Part shown: piece by piece, positions 21,715 through 33,681 of the stretch
Numbering within the stretch: position 1 is the first letter of the stretch
Layout of the letters: each line of letters starts with the position of its first letter
Origin: Stereocaulon alpinum
Taxonomy: Eukaryota; Ascomycota; Lecanoromycetes; Lecanorales; Stereocaulaceae
Direction of reading: 5' to 3'
DNA length: 64,000 nt
Assembly: GCA_018257865.1 (NCBI GenBank)
Contig: JAEUBA010000014.1
Coordinates: 186,001 to 250,000 of the forward strand
Translations under genes and position numbers: made by a program
The notes under the pieces: generated by a model
Seen by the model: only the letters and a program-made list of their open reading frames with translations
What the model was told of the DNA's origin: nothing
The model's database searches: none

Positions 21715-22864
21715 TTAATCTATCCTACAGATGATTTTCCCTTTCGTTTTATTACTCTCCATCAACTGATGTGCCTTGACAACTTCCTCCCAAGGAAAGA
21801 CCTTCTCAATCGGAATTCTAAAGCTCCCCTCCCTCATCTTCGGCAACGCATGCTCAGCAAGCGTATTCCTTAGCTTGCCCTGATACTCTTCATCTCGACT
21901 CCTCAAGCTACTCCCCTCAAACCTTAGCCTCTTTCTTACAAATGCCCCAATATCAACACCAGCAGGCAACTTCGTCCCACTCATAGCTCCCAAATTGACA
22001 ATTCGTCCATCCTTAGCCGCGGCATCTAAGTTTCCCTGGAAGTAGTTTTGCCCAATAAAGTCGATTATGATATCCACTCCCTTCCCGTCTGTCGCTTTCG
22101 CAATCTCTTCAGACCAGTTCTGCGTGTGGTAGTTGAAGCCCGCCGTTGCGCCGAGCTCGTTTACGCAGAAGTCTATCTTTTCTTGAGAGCCGGCTGTGAC
22201 GTAGATAGCTGCTGCCTTGTCGGCGCGTGAGAGTTGGATTCCGGCTATGCTGACTGAGGAGGCGCCGGCGTGCCAGAGGATTGTTTTGCCCGGGGCGAAG
22301 CCGCCGATCAGATACATTGCTTGGGATGCTGTGATCCATGTCTAACAGGCAATTGGTGTGGTCAGTAGCCGTTGACGGGAGCAACGGACTCTGGACCCAG
22401 AGAAAGGGAAAGATTACACACCTCAGGAACGCCCGCAGCCTGCTCCCAGCTCAATTCCTCCGGCTTATGCATCAACATGTGCGTGCTCACAGCAATATAC
22501 TCGGCATATGCCCCTCCATACGCCAATCCAAATACCTCATCTCCCTTTTTGAACCCACTTTCCGCATCACTCCCAAAGCTCTCTATTATACCCGAGAACT
22601 CCACGCCTAACGTTTTGGGTGCTTGTGGTGGGACTGGGTAGTGGCCTTCACGCTGTAGAAGGTCCATACGATTAAGGCCGAAGCATTTAATTTTCACTAG
22701 GGCGTCTGTGGGGTGTGGCGTAGGTTTTGGGGTGGAGGAGCTAATGTAGAGAGAGGTTGCTGGGCCGGTGCCATCTTTTATATCTGTGGCAAGAGGATGA
22801 CAATGGGAGAGAGTTGACATGTTTTGGGTATCAACATACCGACCGCACGCATTGTCCCTGCCAT
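21715..22864 (-). CDS. PIG3-type NAD(P)H quinone oxidoreductase (zinc-less MDR)
   Basis: A medium-chain reductase of the quinone oxidoreductase/PIG3 type that reduces quinone-like acceptors with NADPH. The first exon is tiny (22864-22840, coding MAGTMRAV). A 56-nt intron (22784-22839) joins it to DIKDGTGPAT. A second intron follows AAGVPE and resumes TWITASQAM. Family marks include GLNRMDLLQREGHYP, GVEFSG, GDEVFGL and the region ILWHAGASSVSIAGIQL, where the family reads HGGSGGVG-like; here the glycines are partly replaced (AGASSVS). There are no zinc ligands. It could act as a trans enoyl reductase for the adjacent PKS, but it resembles the PIG3 branch rather than LovC-type partners, so I consider it housekeeping. 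Confidence 0.85.
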
Positions 22865-23220
22865 TGTACTGGTTTCCCTTGTGGTAATATTGTAAGGTTT
22901 AGATTAGAATGCAAGTCCGCTTCGTATTATTAAAGGATCTCAGAAATTCCGAAGTACATCAGAAGCTTTGCAAACACTTGCGCAGGGACCCGAGGCATGA
23001 CGTTGATTACCAATCGGAATGGACTTAAGACGGACATAAGCAGACGTCGAAGGGTATTTGAAGGTTCAGAAAACAACAGCTCGTGAGGACTATGGTACAC
23101 TCAAGCTGCTATAGTACACATACGAGAGAGTCACCATGATTGAAGCATTTCCTCGAAGAATGCTCGCGAGCATGTCGTGCCAGACACATCAAAAGCGCCA
23201 CTTTTGTGACGTTTGTTTCC
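22865..23220. other. Intergenic
   Basis: About 356 bp between the quinone oxidoreductase start and the RFA1 stop, which are co-directional. It should hold the oxidoreductase promoter. No specific motif was recognised. Confidence 0.5.
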
Positions 23221-25292
23221 TCAGACCATGCTGTACTCCTTTATCAACTGCGTGAGCTTCGAGCATTCAGCTGAATAATTCAATGGGCTCGCGCCAGACA
23301 CCTGATATCGTACTCTTCATGAATGTCAGCAATGCCCAACGTGTGCAATCACAGACAAAGACTCACCTCTGCTGATCCTGGAAAGTATCCATCTTTGCTC
23401 GACATTTGAACACGAAGGTATTGCAGTTGGCAGCTTGGAAGGCATTGTCGGCAGCTGCCTTGTCCTCTTTAGTCTCAGACTGACTCAATTCCATCACCTG
23501 GTCAGCGCTCTTGCCCATGATCATTCTTCCAACATCGTCAAAGCAGCTGACCCAGAGTTGCCCGGTGTGGTCGCTGACATTGATTGACATGATGTATCGA
23601 TACTCCGGTTTCGGATGGGTCTTGTCGCACTTCTCACACCGCCATTGCCCGGGATCGACTTCAACCACTTTCTTGTTGCAGCCTTCCGACAAACAGGCAG
23701 GGTACGCGAAATTCTCTTGTCGGACGAAAATGATAGTGGCCTTCATTGTGAAGTAGTCCGTGTCCTCTGACATCCCTAGATTTTCCTCCTTGACTTGCAT
23801 AATGGTCTTGGTTGGATCGCCACGTCCACCAGCCGCTCCCATAGAGCCCATTTGAGCATGTGATTGAAAAGTATCATTCTTGCCTTGAGCGTCGTACCAC
23901 CCTTTGAGCTTATGCGCTTCATCGATGTCTGGATCAAAGCTCATAGATCCTGAGCTGAGAAGTGACAAGCTTCGTCCTCCAAAGTCTGAGACCTTGACTC
24001 CTTTGAACGCAACCACAGACTCGGGCATGGCGTCAAAGGTAGTAGCTGTATTACCCCATATCGTGAGTCGCACTGAATAGCCAGTGTTGTCGACAAGGGT
24101 AAGTTCACGTTTGTCATATGGTTTACTGGTCGTCTTTGAGGTGATCTGAGAGGTTTCTCCGACTTCCTTGAGTATTCCGATAGTGTCTATAGTCGTATCT
24201 TTCTCGACGGTCTGAAGGTCTGCAATGTTGGTGAAGTTGAAGCGTACTTGTGGTACACCATTTTGTTCCTCTGCCTTTTCCACCGACGTATCACGCTCGA
24301 ATGTTAGCTCGTAGTCATTGTTGAGGTTAGTAAATTGCTTCTTCGCAAGATTGACTCGGCATGGGCTTGTAATGTAGTAGACTGCACCCTCTTGAAAGAC
24401 ATCGTACAACGTATCGACTTGATCGGTAAATGCAGTGGCCTTGATCTCTCCACTCTCATCCAGGAGATTGACACTGAAGAGCTTGCCTTCACCATTCTTG
24501 TTATGCCAAGTCCTGATCTCTGATTTGTGTGTGCATCGAGCTTTGATGGTCCATTTATGTGCGTAAGGTGACAGTCCTTCGATTGGGTAAATGTTGGCAT
24601 GAGCGGCGGAAGAGCTTGCATTAGTCCTTGATGGAAGGGACTGTTGCTGCTGAGCAGGCTTATCTCCGTAGAAGCCGTTTGTAGCTATGGTGGTCGACTG
24701 CGGCTTTTCGTCTTCTTCTGGTTTGCTTTCCAAAGCTATTGGGTTACCAATCTTATCGCACTCTCCAAGCTCCTCTAAGACGTCTAGATCAAGTACTATA
24801 ATAATTCTGGATGCTCGTCAGCATCGTCGCCGCAAAGCCAGGAATGACGTTCTTACCTCTTGCCTTTGACTTGATTTGCTTGGTATGACTTTAACCGCAC
24901 GAAGCAGCCTTTCCTGAGTTTGCCCTCATGTACGACGCGGTTCGCTTCTGTAGAGCATCAGCATGATTGCCGGTGTAAATGTAGTACCCATGCGTGAGCA
25001 GCACTTCAAGTGGGATTGCTACTTACGAGTGGCAAGCATGCTCTGTACGAAGTTGTTGATATCGCTGAACACTACCCTAAAGCGCTCTGGGGCGCCCTGT
25101 TGGCCGGCAAGGGGCTTGACTTGGACACACTGTAAGACAGGCTGAGAGACAGCAGTGTTTGCGTCATTGGTGGAGTTGAAGATTGCACTATGAAGCAGGT
25201 CAATACCTGCGCGGGGCCTCGAAGCTGCATAGGAAGCTTGCAACTTACGCGAGGGATCCTTGATCGATACGCGAGGCTGCGCTGGTCGCCAT
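23221..25292 (-). CDS. RFA1: Replication factor A subunit 1 (RPA70)
   Basis: The large subunit of the single-strand DNA binding complex, needed in DNA replication, repair and recombination in the nucleus. The start exon at 25292 encodes MATSAASRIDQGSLA and joins AIFNSTNDANTAVSQPVLQ. The N-terminal OB fold continues with VVFSDINNFVQSML. The long exon 24733-23363 holds the central DNA-binding OB folds (IKARCTHKSEIRTW, LTLVDNTGYSVRLTIWG). The C-terminal fold carries a four-cysteine zinc motif (CLSEGC and WRCEKC, near 23690 and 23630). The final exon after FQDQQR continues VRYQVSGASPL to the stop at 23221, matching the conserved C-terminus. The gene is complete. Its promoter has an ACGCGT box, fitting S-phase expression. 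Confidence 0.96.
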
Positions 25293-25390
25293 GAATACAA
25301 ATCGTAGAAGTAGGTAGACTGGGTGTCGTGCAAGTACTTCGCTGCTGCGATAGGAAATCGAGCTTGTTGAGAAATCGCGAATGTAGGTTG

Positions 25391-25396
25391 ACGCGT
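25391..25396. promoter_or_regulatory. MCB box (ACGCGT) in the RFA1 promoter
   Basis: ACGCGT lies 99 bp upstream of the RFA1 start codon. In yeasts this MluI cell-cycle box is bound by MBF and drives S-phase transcription of replication genes, including RFA1. It is palindromic and could serve both divergent genes. Confidence 0.7.
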
Positions 25397-25422
25397 TATT
25401 TGGTAGAGCGTGTAAAGAGGTT

Positions 25423-25443
25423 TTAGGTTACCCTAACCCTAAC
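25423..25443. promoter_or_regulatory. Telobox repeats in the RFA1/hydrolase divergent promoter
   Basis: A TTAGGTT half is followed at once by ACCCTAACCCTAAC, two tandem telomere-type repeats (CCCTAA). Short telomere-like boxes are known promoter elements bound by Myb-type TRF-like or Tbf1 proteins in fungi. Length and position, between two start codons and next to the MCB box, fit a regulatory site better than a telomere relic. Confidence 0.65.
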
Positions 25444-25537
25444 TCGTCTCTCCGATTGTTTACTACTGCGGGGCCGGCAGACGTCTCCTTCCTCGAGTGC
25501 AGCTAGTTGAACTTATTTTACCGTTACCACATTGAAC

Positions 25538-26781
25538 ATGGCCGATGACGATCTTGCTACGAAGGCGCCGGAGAGCGATGCAAAAGAGCCGAGCATGGTA
25601 TCTTCCGAAGACACTACAGCTCAGACAGGCGCCAGCATGGGGGTATACGACCCTCCACGTCGAACCTGTAATCGTTACTAATTTCAGGCCATAGGACCAT
25701 TGTGTGACTGACCGGCCCTCCCGTATGCTGGCTCCTTTCTTTAATCTTTGCTACGGCTAAGGAGATCTGTAGCTACATCAGGCGAGCAACCAAGTGGTGT
25801 GCGTTGGGTGATGACACTTGGCTCCATATAGTAGCTGACAGTCGTTGTGCAGGAAATATCTAAGATTGCAGACGTCGAAGTCAGTCGAGTCTAGAATGTT
25901 ACCTCTTTGGACGTAGGCTAAGATCATTGCTATAAGGTCTACATTACGAAACCGAGCGACTACCCTCATCTACCTTCGAAGCTATTATTGTTGCTGAGCA
26001 GCGGTACTGGCATACACTCCAAGAACAACCAGCTTCAGGCCGACAAATATGCCGGTGAAGGTTTCTTGGTGGTTATGCCTGACCAGTGTGTATCACTAAT
26101 CGGTGTAGCTGAAGCCTAGAGCTGACATTCTACGTCAGATTTGCAGGCGACCCCGCGCCCGGTAGCACCACAGACCCAAACGCTGACGAATCGAATCCAT
26201 CTATGATAGAAAAAGTCAAGCTAGGCCTTGCCACCACTGCCAAATCGTTCATGTTGGATATGTGGCTCGCTAGGCAAACGCCAGAGAAGGTCCTTCCAAT
26301 CTTGCAGAAAGTTGTCGAAGGGGCTAAGGAAGAATTTGCTGATGCAGTTGCTAATGGGGGAGGTGTCTACGGGGTAGGGTACTGCTTTGGAGGGAAATAC
26401 ATTTGTCTTCTGAGCTCTGAGCTACCAGATACTGTTGCACATGGTCAGGCTGTGAAGGATGAAGAGGCCGGCATAGTGAAGTCAGGACCGTTAATCAAAG
26501 CTGGTGCCCTGGCCCACGGAACACTCGTCACGAAGGAGGATTTAGAGGGGGTCAAATCGCCAATTACGATCGCATGCGTGGAGAATGACCAGCTATTCCC
26601 AGACGACGTCCGGACTGCCGGCCAAGCATTCCTGGAGGAGAATAAGGTCGAGCACGAGATCAAAGTCTATTCGGGTGTCCCTCATGGCTTTGCTGTTGTA
26701 GGGGAATATTCAGATCCCAACATTCAGGAGGCGCAAAGGTCGGCGTTCGAACAAATGGTTGGGTGGCTCAAGGCTCATTAG
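25538..26781 (+). CDS. Dienelactone hydrolase family protein
   Basis: A cytosolic alpha/beta hydrolase of the dienelactone hydrolase family. The N-terminal exon starts MADDDLATKAPESD. After one or more introns the core begins near 25945 with SDYPHLPSKLLLLLSSG and GIHSKNNQLQADKYAG. An intron after VVMPDQ joins FAGDPAPGS. The last exon carries the triad: Cys in GVGYCFGGKY, Asp in VENDQLFPDD and His in GVPHGFAVVG. The C-terminal half is uninterrupted to the TAG at 26779. The splicing of 25650-25940 is uncertain. This fungal group is abundant and its natural substrate is generally not known. I see no link to the metabolite cluster. Confidence 0.88.
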
Positions 26782-27113
26782 TAGTCGGTGTTTTCGAGAG
26801 GATGAGGCGTTTAACATTTTCACAGGGAATGCAATAGACATGTATGCATATCATTTGATCAGAGCCAATGTCAAGACACAACACGGAAGCTTCATAGGTA
26901 CCAAAGCATTCAGGAACGTAGGCAGTAGCACGAGCTTCAAACAGAGGAAGGTATAACCGTAGACTTAACACTAGTTCAAGGCAGTGACAAACATTGATGC
27001 AACTTCGTCCTACGTCAAGTCCACTCCTTAAGCCTTACTTCGTGTATTCACCTTCCATGCGGACCCCTTGAACTATTCCTTTTCAACAGAAACACCGTGG
27101 AAAATCACATGTA
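26782..27113. other. Intergenic
   Basis: About 330 bp between the hydrolase stop and the Ubp14 start, co-directional. Nothing specific was found. Confidence 0.5.
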
Positions 27114-29843
27114 ATGGCCTGCAAGCATGTTGATGCAGCTGGTAGGACTCTTCCTTTTAGAATATGCATGTGTCCATTGCTCACGTGCCTACACAGAACT
27201 GCGTACCCCGATCCCTGCACAATCAGTCTACAGAGAAGACTGTACACAATGCTTCGACTCCATCGTATGCCCTCCGCCACTCGAGAATTTACTGCTGCTT
27301 CATCTCTGATGTAGGAACAGGATGACCCTACTGGACTCAATGTCTGCTTATACTGCTTCAACGGAGGTTGCACGGGCGAGCGAGACCACGCTCTGCTACA
27401 CAACAAGACTTCGAATCACCCATTAGTTCTGAACATTCAAAGAACGAGGAAGAAAGTCAAGGTAAAGCACCTCAACATGGCACTAGCTGAATAAGACTGT
27501 GCCCTGGTAAAAGCTACTCTGAGGGATTTGGACGCCGTTAATGTGTTCGTACAGAGAGATGAGCCTCCGCAAAAGATAAAGAAGCTCGCTATAACACCGG
27601 AGACAGAAGCAGACCGTTATGATACCACGACGAGAGTCGAATGCTACGAATGCGGGATCAAAGAAGTCGACCGTTCTCATGGCAAATTGCCAGCGATCAT
27701 AGATGGAGTGCTCAAAGCCAACACATTCGCCAGGCAGGCTGAGGTCCAAGCATGGGAACAAGAGATGACGCCTTGCGAGCATACACTTTGCATGGAACAA
27801 GGGACGGCCCGTAAAATTGATTCCCAGGGTGCGTCGAGACAAGGGCTGGTGGAGATCGCATGCTGATAGGGTCCTAGACTTAGGGCACTGCTCGACGTGT
27901 GATCTGAAAGAGAATCTATGGCTCTGCCTTGAATGTGGGAATCTTGGCTGTGGTCGATCTCAATTCGGTGGCGTGGGGGGGAATGGTCATGGTCTAAAGC
28001 ATACGGAGCTCACTTCGCATGCTGTAGCGGTCAAGCTGGGTTCTATTACCCCAGAAGGCACAGCAGACATCTACTGCTACGCGTGCAACGAGGAACGCAC
28101 GGACCCTGAGCTGCCCCAGCACCTTACACACTGGGGAATCAACATTGCCGAGAGAGAGAAGACGGAGAAGAGTCTTACGGAGCAACAAATCGAGCAGAAC
28201 CTCAGATGGGATTTCGCCATGGTCACTGAAGACGGCAAAGAGCTCCAGCCAGTATTCGGCAAGGGCTTTACTGGGCTCAAGAATTTGGGCAACAGCTGCT
28301 ACATGGCTAGCATACTTCAATGTCTTTTCTCGATTTCCACCTTCCAGAATCGCTACTTCCACCCGCTAGACCCTCCCCCAATTTCGCATGCTCCTGCAGA
28401 AGACCTTGAAACTCAACTGAGGAAGCTCGCAGATGGTCTTCTATCAGGTCGTTATTCACATCCAGACACAGATGTCATCGCCTCGGAGTACTCGCCAGAA
28501 ATTCCTAATCAAAAAGGCCTTGCACCGGCCATGCTCAAACACCTGATTGGCCGCGGTCATGAAGAGTTCTCGACAATGCGTCAGCAAGATGCTTTTGAGC
28601 TTCTTTTGCATCTCCTTAAACTAATCACCCGCTCTCCACATACGGCATCTCTCCAAGACCCTGTTTCATCTTTTCGCTTCGTCATGGAACAGCGCCTTCA
28701 ATGCATATCCTGCAAAAAGGTTCGCTATAGTACAGATGAGCAGGACAATATCTCAATCCCAGTCCCAGTCAAACGAAGTCCTGCCGTCGCTGAGGCACCG
28801 ACAGACGGTAAAATGCCTGAAGAAGAGTTCGAGCGGGTTACGATCAAGGAATGCCTGGACAGCTTTACCGCCACTGAAATTGTAGAGCTGACTTGTGGCT
28901 CATGTGGTAGCAAAGATGGCTTCACGAAACGCACAATGTTCAAGACGTTCCCTGCTACTCTAGCCGTCAATGCTCGCCGGTTTGAGATTGTCAACTGGGT
29001 GCCTACGAAGCTGAATATACCTGTGGTCGTAGGTGACCAGCCCTTCGACCTAGATGCTTACAGATCGCTCGGCCTACAAGACAATGAAGAGGTTCTTCCC
29101 GAGGAGGCCACTAGTTCTAGTACACCAAAATTTGTTCCCAATGAAGCAGTCCTTGACCAGCTTCAACAGATGGGTGTCTCCCGTGTAAGTGGCGAAAAAG
29201 CGCTCCACGCCACCGGTAACAGCGACGCTGAAGCAGCAGCGAACTGGGTCTTTGCCCACATGGATGACCCAGACCTCGAGACTCCTATGGATTTAGGTGG
29301 TGCAAATAGCGCAAGCGGCGTGTCTGCTAGCGTCGACCCTGAAAGTATTGAAGCAATTGAAACTATGGGTCTCAGTGCCCCTCAGGCAAGGAAGGCATTG
29401 AAGGAGACGGGTGGAGATGTCAGCAGGGCGGTGGATTGGATCTTCAGCCACCCAGATGACCCAGGAGACTTTGGCGATGACGATACTGCAATGGAGGCCC
29501 CTGCCACGGATAGTGAAAAAGTCATGGCTGGCAATGCCGATTTGCCAGCAACCTTCCGCTTACAGAGCATTGTATGCCATAAAGGTGCAAGTATTCACGC
29601 TGGGTAAGTCTACTTCATACCAGTTCCTGCTGCCCTATGCAATCCTCCTTTCAGCGGAGAGCGTATAGTCTATTACTAAAATTCTTGGATAGGCACTACG
29701 TGGCATTCATACGAAAGCCACTCCCGGCAGAAGGAGGCAAAGAGTCATGGGTTCTATTCAATGATGAGAAAGTCGTCAAAGCAGAAGGCGATGTGGATGA
29801 GATGAAAAAGTTCGCTTATGTGTACTTTTTCGAAAGATCATGA
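27114..29843 (+). CDS. UBP14: Ubiquitin carboxyl-terminal hydrolase Ubp14/USP5-like
   Basis: A deubiquitinase that disassembles free ubiquitin chains. The 28-nt first exon (27114-27141, MACKHVDAA) is joined across a 55-nt intron to ELRTPIPAQSVYREDCTQCFD, the start of the variant zinc finger. A second zinc finger (CSTCDLKENLWLCLECGNLGCGR, near 27890-27955) is the ubiquitin C-terminus reader. The peptidase domain starts with GLKNLGNSCYMAS (catalytic Cys, about 28295). Two UBA domains interrupt it (QLQQMGVSRVSGEKAL and ETMGLSAPQARKAL). The His box GHYVAFIRK lies in the last exon after the intron near 29605-29690. The protein ends VYFFERS. Domain order and length match Ubp14/USP5. It looks complete and functional. 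Confidence 0.96.
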
Positions 29844-30309
29844 GTGCAGATTCGACGATTCGACGACTGACGAGCATCAAGACTAGAAGAGAGACTGGAG
29901 GAGAAAGGGCATCCAGTATTGGCAAAAGCGGGCAAACTGCAAATCAACAAACTCATGCAATGCATTGCATTGTACATCGACATAGCACAGCACAGTAGAC
30001 ATAGAAGCGAATACTTAGAGATACAAACTATGCACGCATCCAGGTGCTCCTTCCACTCGCGCATTGTTCTCTTGAGCCATATAAAGCCGTCTAGCTCGAC
30101 GTTTCTCTCTGACAGGGCCGAAGTTTAACACGTCAGCCCCTTGCGTAACATCGTCAATACCAGTCTACATGTACTTGAATCTTCAGCGTTGCTGATTACG
30201 CGGCTGAGTCGCCTCCATCAGGCAGCGCGATTGCTTTTGAAGCCCGACATTCCGCCCGCTGAAAACAATTAAACGCCCCGCCCCCACCGTCCACCATATC
30301 ACGAACAAA
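29844..30309. other. Intergenic
   Basis: About 466 bp between Ubp14 and fimbrin, holding the fimbrin promoter. No distinct motif was recognised. Confidence 0.5.
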
Positions 30310-32552
30310 ATGAACGTCTTAAAGCTACAAAGGTGAGCAGGCAGCCTTACAGGAAAACCCTTCACGGATCCAACTGACAAAACTTCTTCTATCTGTTGAC
30401 GCGCAACTACTGACTTTCTGGGCAAACAGAAAGTACCCGCAATTCCAACAACAAGACATATTTGCCCTACAAGATGCTTTCCGCAAGCTGGATGTGGATG
30501 ACAAGGGATATATCGATGAGGCTACGGTGATTAAGGCTACTCAGAGCTCAGAACGACAACCCTATGATGTAGTTAGATCGGCGCTCAAAGAGGTGGAGTT
30601 GGATAGCTCAAGGAGGGTAGAGCTGGACGATTACGTCGATGTATGTCTACGTTGTTCAGAGATGCAGTGGAGCGGAAGTGCAGCCTGATAGGAATTGATA
30701 TGGCTGACTGTTTTCGTTTGACAGCTCATATCCAAAGTCCGTGCCGGATCGGCACCAGCGCAAGCACCGGTAGCCAGTGGCCGGGTTCGAGGTTTTAGCA
30801 ATGCAGCAGTGGACAAGGGGCCGGGGTCATCGCAAGGACACCAATCGAAGGGCAGTGTGGGCGGTAAAATACAAGTCCAAGGCTCTTCAGCGAACGTTAC
30901 ACATACGATCAACGAGGATGAGAGAACAGAATTCACGAGACATATCAACGCAGTGCTGGCAGGGGATCCAGATATTGGTCATCGCCTGCCCTTTCCTACC
31001 GATACTTTCGAGATGTTTGACGACTGTAAGGACGGCCTGGTGCTGGCCAAGCTCATTAATGACAGCGTACCGGATACGATTGACGAGCGTGTGCTGAATC
31101 GGCCTGGGAAGAAGATCAAGACTTTGAATGCTTTTCACATGACCGAGAACAACAACATAGTCATCAATTCAGCAAAGGGAATTGGATGTTCGGTAGTCAA
31201 CATTGGCAGTGGAGATCTCGTTGAAGTACGAGAGCATCTGATCTTAGGACTGATCTGGCAAATCATCCGACGAGGATTGCTTGGGAAGATCGATATCAAG
31301 CTACATCCTGAACTCTACCGCTTACTTGAGGACGACGAGACGTTAGAGCAATTCTTGAGATTACCGCCTGAGCAGATATTGCTAAGATGGTTCAATTACC
31401 ATTTGAAGAATGCTAAATGGGATAAGAGGTAGGCTTCTGTTACTATTCAGCGTGACAGGCCGGGCTGACTTAATTGCAGGGTATCAAATTTCTCAACCGA
31501 CGTCAAAGAAGGCGATAACTACACTGTTCTCCTCAATCAACTAGCCCCAGATCTCTGCAGTCGTGGCCCCCTTCAAACCCGCGATCTCCTGCAACGCGCC
31601 GAACAGGTTCTTCAGAATGCCGACAAACTTGATTGCCGCAAATTCCTTTCACCCACATCCCTTGTAGCCGGTAACCCCAAACTTAATCTTGCTTTCGTCG
31701 CCAATCTTTTCAACACACACCCTGGCCTTGACCCTATTACTGAAGAAGAGAAACTCGAAGTTGAGGACTTCGATGCTGAAGGCGAGCGCGAAGCCCGTGT
31801 CTTTACCCTTTGGCTGAACTCTCTTGATGTCCAACCAGCGGTCAACTCCTTCTACGACGATCTTCGCGATGGTAGCATACTTCTCCAAGCCTACGATAAA
31901 GTCGTTCCTGGTAGCGTCAATTTCCGTCACGTCAACAAGCCTCCAGCGTCAGGTGGCGAAATGTCACGTTTCAAAGCCGTTGAAAATACCAACTACGCCA
32001 TTGAGCTTGGCAAACAACTGCGTTTCTCTCTGGTCGGCGTTCAAGGCGCAGACATCACCGATGGCCAGCGCACGCTCACCCTTGGTTTAGTATGGCAGCT
32101 TATGCGCCGTGACATCTCAGAGACGCTCTCAGCACTGGCCCAACGCCTCGGTAAACGCGAGATAAGCGATGCCGAGATGGTGAAGTGGGCCAACGAGCAG
32201 AGCAAGAAAGGCGGTCGCAACAGCAGCATACGTAGCTTCAAAGACGAGGCCATTGGCAGTGGCATCTTTTTGTTGGATGTACTAAATGGGATGAAGAGCA
32301 GTTATGTGGACTACGACCTCGTGACGAGCGGGAGGACTGACGATGAGGCGTATATGAATGCCAAGTTGGCGATCAGTATCGCGAGGAAGATGGGAGCAAC
32401 GATTTGGTTGGTGCCCGAGGATATCTGTCAGGTGCGGAGCAGGCTGGTTGTTACTTTTATTGGTAAGTTTATCCTTCCACTAATATGTACGTCGGTAACT
32501 TGAACTGACTCGGTGAGTAGGCTCCCTTATGGCTACTTACGAGAAGATGTAG
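30310..32552 (+). CDS. SAC6: Fimbrin / plastin, actin-bundling protein
   Basis: Crosslinks actin filaments at cortical patches and endocytic sites. The first exon is short (30310-30332, MNVLKLQ). It is followed by an N-terminal EF-hand-like region (QDAFRKLDVDDKGYIDEATV). Four calponin-homology domains follow in two tandem pairs: FPTDTFEMFDDCKDGLVLAKL, LIWQIIRRGLLGKID, LWLNSLDVQPAVNSFYDDL and the last one containing SFKDEAIGSGIFLLDVLNG. The intron near 31430-31480 joins WDKR to VSNFSTDVKEGDNY. The last exon (from 32521) adds SLMATYEKM and the stop. The total, near 640 residues, fits fungal fimbrins. No anomaly was seen. Confidence 0.96.
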
Positions 32553-33681
32553 CATTAGCTTGCTAGACTTGCTTCAACAACGTGTATTCTAGCAGATCCA
32601 ACGAATGAACAGCAGGTGCTGTTTCAATCCACATTACGAATATTTTTGCCAAACCATCCCTGAAGCTATGATCATGGCATCCCCTACTCCCGAATTATGT
32701 TGTGAGCTGTGATCCTCTCCTTGCGCGCAAATTGACAGCCTAAGCTGTGACTTCTACTCACGTATTGTCTCGGATTTGATGACGATAACAGAACTATAAG
32801 ATTACACATACATGATTCTTTAGTTTTGCTTGCGATACCGTGGAATCTTAGGCAGACCCAGTAAATAGGCCAGCAGTCAACGAGTTGAATCACACAGGCA
32901 GTTTTGTGCAAGCTCGCAAGGCTTGATAGGCTTTACTGCTATAGAACTTACAATCCAGTCGAGCACTGATAGAAAGTTCCCTATAAGTATCTTGATCTAT
33001 ACGCCCTGATCTATACGGTTAGGTACTGTAGAAGTCGAAACAAGTAAGGTACGTATCTACTTTGGGAATTGCTAGCTTTTGGTTTCTTGGCATATTCTAC
33101 TAGACTCCCGCAACCTAAGGTACCGACCTGGCGGACCCAAGGGGCTACGTATTTTACTGTACCCCATCTTAAACATCCGCTTTAGGCACTTCTTAGGGCT
33201 ACGCCTATCCCAAGACTTTTCAAGGGGATGCACTTTTCTGCAAACAAACGCAATACAGGCGTAGGTACATCTCGAAGACGGGCCAACTCTGGAAGTCAGT
33301 ATCTACATTACGAAGTACTCCAAAGCTTTCCGCCAGACATTTATGACACCGTACTGTCCTCCCAATGGCTGTTGGTGGAGTCTAGAAGATGTGTAATATT
33401 GGATGATCGCTTCAGAGCGAATTGTACTCCAGTTGTCGTTACCCTGAGAACAACATCACAATGATTAATTCTCAAGCTATGGAAATGTACATTGTCCGTT
33501 ACGGTGCCTACTGATCCTTCATGGCAGTCGCAAGTATAAGGAGGGTCATGGCATTCCCAACAATGCCATGTAGGTGACAATGACGTATGATGATCAATTC
33601 ACTCATACTTCATATCGAGCTCAGGCCAATTGGTCACTCTATCTTTGGAACCGAGCTTTGATTACGCCCTTGGTATGAACA
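32553..33681. other. Gene-less stretch, 1.1 kb
   Basis: Only short open frames without family resemblance or plausible splicing. No repeats above background. It presumably contains the promoter of the HhH-protein gene at its right end. Confidence 0.5.

Noticed and set aside
21715..22864. LovC-type trans enoyl reductase for the PKS
   Set aside because: Sequence marks (GLNRMDLLQREGHYP) point to PIG3-type quinone oxidoreductases. A cluster role remains possible but is not supported.
25423..25443. Interstitial telomeric repeat as a chromosome-fusion scar
   Set aside because: Only two to three repeat units, in a 245-bp promoter between intact housekeeping genes. A regulatory telobox is the simpler explanation.
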